Positions 58,629 to 64,000 of a stretch of DNA of 64,000 nucleotides are shown here, in pieces. The DNA comes from Streptomyces ochraceiscleroticus (lineage in GTDB: Bacteria; Actinomycetota; Actinomycetes; Streptomycetales; Streptomycetaceae). The first letter of the stretch is position 1; every line of letters starts with the position of its first letter. The stretch is taken from assembly GCF_000720485.1 (NCBI RefSeq), contig NZ_JOAX01000021.1:1-64000 (forward strand), given 5' to 3'. The notes under the pieces are model-generated. The model worked only from the letters and a program-made list of their open reading frames with translations, had not been told where the DNA came from and did no database searches. The position numbers and the translations under genes are program-made.

Positions 58629-58871
58629 CTAGTTCGCCAGGTCGATCTGGTAGCGGAGGAAGCCGCGGTAGTCGGCGACCTTGTCGTAGAGGTGGCGGGC
58701 GGTGGCGTTGGACTCGTGGGTGACCCAGTAGACCCAGTAGACCCGGCAGCACTGGTTGTCCTGGGCCCACGCGGCGACGGCCGCGATCAGCGATCGGGCC
58801 ACTCCCTTGCCCCGTGCATGAGGCGCGGTGCAGCATTGCAAGAATATACCATCAGGCGCATATTTTTGCAT
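58629..58871 (-). pseudogene. Remnant of a GNAT N-acetyltransferase
   Basis: The 80-codon frame holds only the acetyl-CoA-binding part of a GNAT domain: TAPHARGKGVARSLIAAVA, then a CRVYW strand and the motif THESNATARHLYDKVADYRG-F-LRY typical of motif B. The N-terminal half is missing. A perfect 9-bp tandem duplication (GACCCAGTA, 58722-58739) turns the strand into VYWVYWV, an insertion of three residues in a core strand. The first codons lie in an AT-rich patch (about 58835-58870) unlike the surroundings. Truncation plus duplication suggest decay. Confidence 0.6.
58835..58870. other. AT-rich patch at the GNAT remnant breakpoint
   Basis: About 36 bases with runs such as AAGAATATACCATC and CATATTTTTGC stand out in a segment otherwise above 70% GC. 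They coincide with the point where GNAT homology stops, which suggests an imported or deleted segment. The next 229 bases to dhaK contain no recognisable gene. Confidence 0.5.
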
Positions 58872-59100
58872 CGAGGGGTGGGGGTGTCCCCCCGTCACGT
58901 GATTTTCACGGGTGGACGTCCGAGGCATCCGGCCCGCGCCTGGAGTGCATCCTCCGTGACCTCGATCGCCATGGGGTCGATACTGAGGCTGAGCGGCTCG
59001 GGAGCGACCTGGACTGCCAAGATCGAGAACCGGGCATACCCACCGCGACCAGCGGAAACACTGCTCAGAGGCCAGGCTTTAGTCTCACCAGGAGGTACCC

Positions 59101-60093
59101 GTGAAGATGCTGATGAATGTGCCGGAGAGTGTGGTTGCGGACGCTTTGCGGGGGATGGGCGCGGCACATCCGGAGCTGGTGGTGGATGTCGAGGGACGGG
59201 TGGTCGTACGGCGGGACGCGCCGGTGGCGGGAAAGGTCGCGCTGGTGTCCGGCGGTGGGAGCGGGCACGAGCCGCTGCACGGGGGGTTCGTCGGGCCCGG
59301 GATGCTGGATGCCGCGTGCCCCGGCGAGGTGTTCACCTCTCCCGTGCCGGATCAGATGGTGCGCGCCGCGGCGGCCGTGGACAGCGGCCAGGGCGTGCTG
59401 TTCATCGTGAAGAACTACACCGGTGACGTGCTGAATTTCCAGATGGCCGCGGAGCTGGCGGAGGACGAGGGCGTGCAGGTCGCCACCGTGCTCGTCAACG
59501 ACGACGTGGCGGTGACGGACTCGACGTTCACGGCGGGGCGGCGCGGGACAGGAGCGACGCTGTTCGTGGAGAAGGTGGCCGGCGCGGCGGCCGAGGAGGG
59601 CCAGCCGCTGGAGCGGGTCGAGGCGGTCGCCCGCCAGGTGGTGGAGACCTCGCGGAGTTTCGGGGTCGCGCTGAGCGCCTGTACGACACCGTCGAAGGGC
59701 AGCCCGACGTTCGATCTGCCCGCCGGTGAGCTGGAGTTGGGGATCGGAATCCACGGCGAGCCGGGGCGCGAGCGACGGCCGATGATGACCTCGGGCGAGA
59801 TCGCGGACGCGGCGGTGGGCGCGATCCTGGACGACTGGCGGCCCGCGGGGCCGGTGCTGGCACTGGTCAACGGGATGGGCGCGACGCCGCTGCTGGAGCT
59901 GTACGGATTCAACGCGGAGGTGCACCGGGTGCTCGGCGAGCGCGGCGTGCCGGTGGCCCGTACGCTCGTCGGCAACTACGTCACGTCGCTGGACATGGCG
60001 GGCGCCTCGGTGACGCTGTGCCAGGCGGACGAGGAAGTGCTGCGCCTGTGGGACGCGCCGGTGCAGACACCCGGGCTACGGTGGGGTCGCTGA
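59101..60093 (+). CDS. dhaK: Dihydroxyacetone kinase subunit DhaK
   Basis: A 330-aa subunit that binds dihydroxyacetone covalently through a histidine. GSGHEPLHGGFVGPGML holds His56, and the covalent His is His218 in GIGIHGEPGRER, the same residue number as in Escherichia coli DhaK. VKNYTGDVLNFQMAAELA and VNDDVAV are also family motifs. It begins with a GTG behind CAGGAGG. With DhaL and DhaM it phosphorylates dihydroxyacetone using PEP rather than ATP. Confidence 0.96.
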   Translation: MKMLMNVPESVVADALRGMGAAHPELVVDVEGRVVVRRDAPVAGKVALVSGGGSGHEPLHGGFVGPGMLDAACPGEVFTSPVPDQMVRAAAAVDSGQGVLFIVKNYTGDVLNFQMAAELAEDEGVQVATVLVNDDVAVTDSTFTAGRRGTGATLFVEKVAGAAAEEGQPLERVEAVARQVVETSRSFGVALSACTTPSKGSPTFDLPAGELELGIGIHGEPGRERRPMMTSGEIADAAVGAILDDWRPAGPVLALVNGMGATPLLELYGFNAEVHRVLGERGVPVARTLVGNYVTSLDMAGASVTLCQADEEVLRLWDAPVQTPGLRWGR

Positions 60094-60130
60094 CCTGCCC
60101 GTATCGATGACGCCGGACGACCGACGACTT

Positions 60131-60193
60131 CCCGTACTCCGCACCCGTACTCTCACCTGCACTCGTACTCGTACCCGTATCCGTACTCGTACC
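60131..60193. repeat. Degenerate GTACTC/GTACCC hexamer array
   Basis: Between dhaK and dhaL, the segment reads as successive six-base units of the type (A/C)CTCGT / ACCCGT, clearest at 60160-60192 (ACTCGT ACTCGT ACCCGT ATCCGT ACTCGT). It ends 20 bases before the dhaL GTG. Slippage-prone low-complexity spacer; no motif recognised. Confidence 0.55.
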
Positions 60194-60212
60194 GCGATCT
60201 CAGGAGCAGCAC

Positions 60213-60821
60213 GTGACCGAAACGGCCCTTGACGCCGCGCTCTTCATCCGCTGGATGCAGGCTGCCGCCGCCCTGGTGGACCGGGAGGCCGAGCGCCTCA
60301 CCGAGCTGGACTCCCCCATCGGCGACGCCGACCACGGCAGCAATCTGCAGCGCGGCTTCACCGCCGTCGCCAAGGCCCTGGAAGCGGAGCCGCCGGTGAC
60401 GCCCGGTGCCGTACTGACCACCGCGGGGCGGCAGTTGATCTCGACCGTGGGCGGCGCCTCGGGGCCGCTGTACGGGACGCTGCTGCGCCGTACGGGCAAG
60501 GCGCTGGGCGACGCGCCCGGCGTGACCGCCGAGGAACTGCGCGCCGCGCTGCGCGGCGGGGTCGACGCGGTGGCCCAGCTCGGCGGCTCGGCGGTGGGCG
60601 ACAAGACGATGCTGGACGCGCTGGACCCGGCGGTCGAGGCGCTGGCCACGTCGTTCGCGGCTGCCGCCGAGGCCGCCGAGAAGGGCGCGGTGGACACCAC
60701 GCCGCTGCAGGCGCGCAAGGGCCGGGCGAGTTACCTGGGCGAGCGCAGCAAGGGGCACCAGGACCCGGGGGCGACGTCCTCGGCGTTGTTGTTCGCGGCG
60801 CTCGCCGAGGTGACGGCGTGA
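60213..60821 (+). CDS. dhaL: Dihydroxyacetone kinase ADP-binding subunit DhaL
   Basis: A 202-aa helical-barrel subunit. The metal/nucleotide site is DSPIGDADHGSNLQRGF, with three aspartates; STVGGASGPLYGTLL and GDKTMLDALDPAVEAL follow, and the C-terminal KGRASYLGERSKGHQDPGA is the lid. It carries ADP permanently and is rephosphorylated by DhaM. GTG start behind CAGGAG. Its last codon overlaps the dhaM start (GTGA). Confidence 0.96.
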   Translation: MTETALDAALFIRWMQAAAALVDREAERLTELDSPIGDADHGSNLQRGFTAVAKALEAEPPVTPGAVLTTAGRQLISTVGGASGPLYGTLLRRTGKALGDAPGVTAEELRAALRGGVDAVAQLGGSAVGDKTMLDALDPAVEALATSFAAAAEAAEKGAVDTTPLQARKGRASYLGERSKGHQDPGATSSALLFAALAEVTA

Positions 60822-61246
60822 GCGCGGAGGCGGCCGGCGGCGCTGACGCGCTGGTCGGCATCGTGCTGGTCTCGCACAGCGGGCCCGTGGCCGAGTCGGT
60901 CGCCGAGCTGGCCGTGGGACTGTCGGGCGGCGGCGCGAAGGCGCCGGTCGCGGCGGCGGGCGGCACTCCCGACGGCGGCCTCGGGACCAGCGCCGAGCTG
61001 ATCACCGAGGCGGCCCGCACGGTCGACCGCGGCGCAGGCGTGGCGGTCCTGGTGGACCTGGGCAGCGCCGTCCTGACGGTCAAGGCGCTGCTCGCGGAGG
61101 GCGACGAACTGCCCGAAGGCTCCCGCCTGGTGGACGCGCCGTTCGTGGAGGGCGCGGTGGCCGCCGTGGTCACCGCGTCGGCCGGCGCGGACCTGGACGC
61201 GGTGGCCGCGGCCGCCGGAGAGGCGTACTCCTACCGCAAGGAGTGA
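60818..61246 (+). CDS. dhaM: PTS-type phosphotransferase subunit DhaM
   Basis: A 142-aa EIIA-mannose-like protein. The phosphorylated histidine is His20 (VLVSHSGPVAESV); GGLGTSAELI and LVDLGSAVLTVKALL mark the rest of the fold. It passes phosphate from HPr to DhaL-bound ADP. It consists only of the EIIA domain, without the HPr-like and EI-like domains of E. coli DhaM, so it must rely on general PTS proteins encoded elsewhere. Confidence 0.93.
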   Translation: MSAEAAGGADALVGIVLVSHSGPVAESVAELAVGLSGGGAKAPVAAAGGTPDGGLGTSAELITEAARTVDRGAGVAVLVDLGSAVLTVKALLAEGDELPEGSRLVDAPFVEGAVAAVVTASAGADLDAVAAAAGEAYSYRKE

Positions 61247-61258
61247 GCGGCAGTCGAC

Positions 61259-61299
61259 CTGACGGCCCTGTCACGCGACCCGCCTGACAGGGCCGTCAG
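61259..61299 (+). terminator. Terminator of the dhaKLM operon
   Basis: CTGACGGCCCTGTCA (61259-61273) and TGACAGGGCCGTCAG (61285-61299) form a perfect 15-bp stem with an 11-base loop, 13 bases after the dhaM stop. Confidence 0.85.
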
Positions 61300-61319
61300 C
61301 AGCGTCATACCGTGCTCAC

Positions 61320-61817
61320 ATGACGACGACGGTGACGGGTGGGGCGGACTTTGCAGCGCCGAGCACGGATCGGTACTTCGAGGACTACGTGCCGGGCGCT
61401 GTGTATACGTACGGGAGCGTCGTGCTCACCGAGGAGGAAATCCTCGACTTCGCGCGGCGGTTCGATCCGCAGAGCTTTCACACGGATCCCGGGGCGGCGG
61501 CGGACGGGCCGTTCAAGGGGCTGATCGCCAGTGGCTGGCACACGAGCGCCGTGATGATGCGGCTCTACGCCGATCACTTCGTGAGCAAGGTGGCGAGCCT
61601 CGCGTCACCCGGAGTGGACGAGCTGCGGTGGGTGCAACCCGTGCGGCCGGGGGACGCGTTGTCCATCCGTACGACGATCCTCGACGCGCGAGTGTCCCGG
61701 TCCAAGCCGGACCGGGGCATCGTGCGGACGGGGATCGAGGTGCTCAACCAGCGGGGCGAACCGGTGATGACACTGACGGCGATGAACTTCTTCGCCCGCC
61801 GGCCGACACGGTCCTGA
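61320..61817 (+). CDS. MaoC-family dehydratase (hot-dog fold)
   Basis: A 165-aa single hot-dog protein: FEDYVPGAVYTYGSVVLTEE, FARRFDPQSFHTDP (hydratase motif D-x-Q-x-x-H), GLIASGWHTSAVMMRLYADH and VRPGDALSIRTTILDARVSR. The D-P-Q-S-F-H motif supplies the catalytic Asp/His of R-specific enoyl-CoA hydratases. It is a single gene between a terminator and a converging hypothetical gene. Substrate unknown. Confidence 0.9.
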   Translation: MTTTVTGGADFAAPSTDRYFEDYVPGAVYTYGSVVLTEEEILDFARRFDPQSFHTDPGAAADGPFKGLIASGWHTSAVMMRLYADHFVSKVASLASPGVDELRWVQPVRPGDALSIRTTILDARVSRSKPDRGIVRTGIEVLNQRGEPVMTLTAMNFFARRPTRS

Positions 61818-61831
61818 CAGTTCTCACGGTC

Positions 61832-62215
61832 CTAGCGGCTCTCCAGGCGCAGCTGGACCTCCTCCTCCTGATCACCCGCCGCCGTGCCGGCGACCGACAC
61901 GACGAAGGCGGGCAACAGGGCCTTCCGCAGCTCGTCCACCGCCTGGTAGCCGCCCTGCAGCGAGATCGTGCAGGGGGCGGAGAGCTGGGTGGGTCCTGGC
62001 ATGTCACGGGGCCGCTTCACCTCGAAGGTCGCGGTCCATACGCTCGGTCCCGCCCCGGCCGTCTCGTGGGGCACGTCGTCGGCCTCGCGGTCGGAGGCGA
62101 AGGACGTCCGCAGTGCGCCGAAGATGGCCGCTGCGTCCTCCGGCCTGCATCCGCTGCACTCGACCGTGACCTCCTGCGCGTGTTCCGCCTGCGTCTCCTG
62201 GTGCGCGCTGTCCAC
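61832..62215 (-). CDS. Hypothetical protein
   Basis: A 127-aa soluble protein from the GTG at 62215 (GGAAGG 7 bases before it). It shows an early CSGC pair (VECSGCRPEDAAAIFGALRT), an alternating strand pattern (SVWTATFEVKRPRDM, PCTISLQGGYQAVDELRKAL) and an acidic C-terminus (GDQEEEVQLRLESR). No family recognised. An upstream in-frame GTG at 62269 would add 18 residues but lacks a good ribosome site. It diverges from the MFS gene over a 290-bp spacer in which I recognise no element. Confidence 0.6.
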   Translation of the reverse strand: MDSAHQETQAEHAQEVTVECSGCRPEDAAAIFGALRTSFASDREADDVPHETAGAGPSVWTATFEVKRPRDMPGPTQLSAPCTISLQGGYQAVDELRKALLPAFVVSVAGTAAGDQEEEVQLRLESR

Positions 62216-62505
62216 TGTGCAACCTTCCTGTTCGAGCCGTACGCGGATACCGTCCCCTTCCAGGCTCACCCCGCGGCATCGCCTGTGCGACCGGAAGGGG
62301 CGGGTGTCCCTTGCATTGTCACTCGCCCAGCGGTACGGGGGCGAACACCCCGCGCTCCCGGGCGTGCTGCCCGGCATGGCAGCGGGCCGCACACCCCGGC
62401 CGGGAAGTGTGGGGTGCGGCCACATACGCGGCGTGGGCAGGCCTTCCTACCGTGTGGCGACATCGCACCGCCTTCCCCGTCCCCGTTCCCGGTCCGGAGT
62501 GAGAC

Positions 62506-63888
62506 ATGTCCGCCACAGCGCACGTTCCACCCACCCCCGCCGGCCTGCGGCGCATCGTCGCCGCGAGCCTGATCGGCACCACCGTCGAGTGGTACGACTT
62601 CTTTCTCTACGGGTCGGCCGCCGCGCTGGTCTTCAACAAGCTGTTCTTCCCGGAATCCGATCCGCTGGTGGGGACGCTGCTGTCGTTCCTGACGTACGCG
62701 GTCGGGTTCGTCGCACGGCCCATCGGCGCGCTGGTCTTTGGTCACTACGGCGACAAGCTCGGCCGCAAGAAGCTGCTGGTGCTGAGCCTGCTGATGATGG
62801 GCGGCGCGACGTTCGCGATCGGGCTGCTGCCCACGCACGCCACGGTCGGCTCGGCTGCGCCGCTGCTGCTGACGCTGCTGCGGCTGATCCAGGGCTTCGC
62901 GCTGGGCGGCGAGTGGGGCGGCGCCGTGCTGCTGGTCAGCGAGCACGGGGACGCGCGACGGCGCGGCTTCTGGGCGTCCTGGCCACAGACGGGCGCGCCG
63001 GCCGGACAGCTACTGGCGACCGGTGTACTGGCGGCGCTCACCGCGCTCCTCCCGGACGCGGCGTTCGTGTCGTGGGGCTGGCGGGTGCCGTTCCTGCTGT
63101 CGGGCGTGCTGGTACTGCTCGGGCTGTGGATCCGGCTGTCGGTGGACGAGTCGCCGGTGTTCAAGGCGGCGCTGGCGCAGGCGGCGGCGCGCAAGGACGA
63201 GGAGCGCGCGGCCGAGAAGCTGCCGCTCGTCGCCGTCCTGCGGCACCACTGGCGGGACGTGCTGATCGCGATGGGCGCGCGGATGGCCGAGAACATCTCG
63301 TACTACGTGATCACGGCGTTTGTCCTGGTCTACGCCACGACCCACTCCGGGGTGTCCCAGCAGACCGCGCTGAACGCCGTACTGCTCGCTTCCGTACTGC
63401 ACTTCGCGGTGATCCCGGCGTGGGGCGCGCTCTCGGACCGGATCGGGCGGCGCCCGGTGTACCTCATCGGGGCGCTGGGCGTGGCGGCCTGGGCTTTCCC
63501 CTTCTTCGCGCTGGTCGACAGCCGGAACTTCGGGCTGCTGCTGCTCGCGGTGAGTGTCGGGCTGGTCTTCCACGGGGCGATGTACGCGCCGCAGGCGGCG
63601 TTCTTCGCGGAGATGTTCGCGACGCGGATGCGGTACTCGGGCGCGTCGATCGGCGCCCAGTTCTCGTCGGTCGCGGCCGGCGCCCCGGCGCCGCTGATCG
63701 CCACCGCACTGCTGGCGGAATACGGCAGCTCCACGCCGATCTCCCTGTACGTCATGGGCGCGGCGGTGCTGACACTGATCGCCCTGTACGCGGCCAAGGA
63801 GACCCGCCAGCGGGACCTGACGGCGATCGACCCCGAGCCTTCAGCGGCGAAGGAGGACGCGCGGGCGGCGGAGGCGGGGACGGGCTGA
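62506..63888 (+). CDS. MFS transporter, metabolite:H+ symporter (MHS/ProP/ShiA-like) family
   Basis: A 460-aa twelve-helix transporter. The MHS N-terminal signature is IGTTVEWYDFFLYGSAAALV, followed by ARPIGALVFGHYGDKLGRKK (loop 2-3 MFS motif), RLIQGFALGGEWGGAVLLVSE and the central loop, then WGALSDRIGRRPVYLIGAL (the loop 8-9 repeat). Members take up citrate, shikimate, alpha-ketoglutarate, proline/betaine or dicarboxylates with protons; substrate not predictable. The C-terminal 25 residues are a polar tail. Single gene followed by a hairpin. Confidence 0.92.
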   Translation: MSATAHVPPTPAGLRRIVAASLIGTTVEWYDFFLYGSAAALVFNKLFFPESDPLVGTLLSFLTYAVGFVARPIGALVFGHYGDKLGRKKLLVLSLLMMGGATFAIGLLPTHATVGSAAPLLLTLLRLIQGFALGGEWGGAVLLVSEHGDARRRGFWASWPQTGAPAGQLLATGVLAALTALLPDAAFVSWGWRVPFLLSGVLVLLGLWIRLSVDESPVFKAALAQAAARKDEERAAEKLPLVAVLRHHWRDVLIAMGARMAENISYYVITAFVLVYATTHSGVSQQTALNAVLLASVLHFAVIPAWGALSDRIGRRPVYLIGALGVAAWAFPFFALVDSRNFGLLLLAVSVGLVFHGAMYAPQAAFFAEMFATRMRYSGASIGAQFSSVAAGAPAPLIATALLAEYGSSTPISLYVMGAAVLTLIALYAAKETRQRDLTAIDPEPSAAKEDARAAEAGTG

Positions 63889-63910
63889 GGGGTGGGGGCC
63901 GGGGGCGGAG

Positions 63911-63946
63911 CCCGGGGGGCGGTATGTGTACCGGCCTCCCCCCGGG
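63911..63946 (+). terminator. Two-part hairpin after the MFS gene
   Basis: CCCGGGGGG (63911-63919) pairs with CCCCCCGGG (63938-63946); an inner stem CGGTA/TACCG (63920-63924 / 63929-63933) with a TGTG loop stacks above, leaving a small bulge. It starts 22 bases after the stop. Confidence 0.65.
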
Positions 63947-64000
63947 CTGTGGATAACCGGCCGAGGGTTAGTGGGGCGCGCTAACTTCGGGGGGTGTGTG

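Noticed and set aside
58895..59167. Minus-strand open frame of 90 codons upstream of dhaK
   Set aside because: It overlaps the start of dhaK, has no ribosome site at its start and no recognisable domain; probably chance in GC-rich DNA.
63948..63956. Perfect DnaA box (TTATCCACA on the minus strand)
   Set aside because: Single isolated copy after an MFS gene, without clustered boxes, dnaA or dnaN; no evidence for an origin.

Overview
This is a high-GC actinobacterial chromosome segment, most probably from Streptomyces. The evidence is pervasive G/C third positions, many GTG starts with AGGAGG-type ribosome binding sites, 4-base ATGA/GTGA gene overlaps, a kdpFABC operon, an SAV_915-type protein, and a dense load of acyl-CoA catabolism genes. 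I saw no rRNA, tRNA, CRISPR array or transposase.

1-11.9 kb is accessory fatty-acid metabolism on the minus strand: a VOC protein, two acyl-CoA synthetases behind a nitronate-monooxygenase-type flavoprotein, a HAD hydrolase (plus strand), a phytoene-desaturase-like FAD enzyme, a soluble Ser/Thr kinase carrying nine TPR units, a remnant of a DUF2236 oxygenase, and an acyl-CoA dehydrogenase with a KstR-like palindrome upstream. 12-22 kb is housekeeping and envelope: a ChaA-type cation/proton antiporter, a small zinc-ribbon protein, an SRPBCC protein, a K+-ATPase operon (a 27-aa microprotein, kdpF, kdpA, kdpB, kdpC) without kdpDE, a secreted trypsin-like protease, an SAV_915-type protein and a small membrane protein. 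22-26 kb holds a TetR gene divergent from an acyl-CoA dehydrogenase / APH-like phosphotransferase / SDR operon.

26-58.6 kb is the most striking region: about 27 genes that look like one catabolic programme. It has a branched-chain-amino-acid-type ABC importer (a lipoprotein SBP, a LivH permease, and a single polypeptide fusing LivM, LivG and LivF), two acyl-CoA synthetases, three acyl-CoA dehydrogenases, an APH-like protein, two enoyl-CoA hydratases, a 3-hydroxyacyl-CoA dehydrogenase, a classical thiolase, a degenerate Ltp2-like thiolase paired with a DUF35 protein, three SDRs, two zinc alcohol dehydrogenases, an aldehyde dehydrogenase, a GMC oxidoreductase, an old-yellow-enzyme/dienoyl-CoA-reductase flavoprotein, a KstD/fumarate-reductase-like flavoprotein, an MBL hydrolase, two SnoaL-fold proteins, an EthD-like protein and a TetR regulator. 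These genes fall into several operons. In front of nearly every operon I find copies of the same imperfect palindrome, ACTGAA-N5-TTCA(G/C/T), so the block is probably one regulon. The pathway substrate cannot be named from sequence; the enzyme set fits CoA-dependent breakdown of an imported carboxylic acid, possibly alicyclic, terpenoid or steroid-like, and no P450, Rieske or ring-cleaving dioxygenase is present in the window.

58.6-64 kb contains a decayed GNAT acetyltransferase, the dihydroxyacetone kinase operon dhaK-dhaL-dhaM, a MaoC-type dehydratase, a hypothetical protein and an MHS-family MFS transporter.
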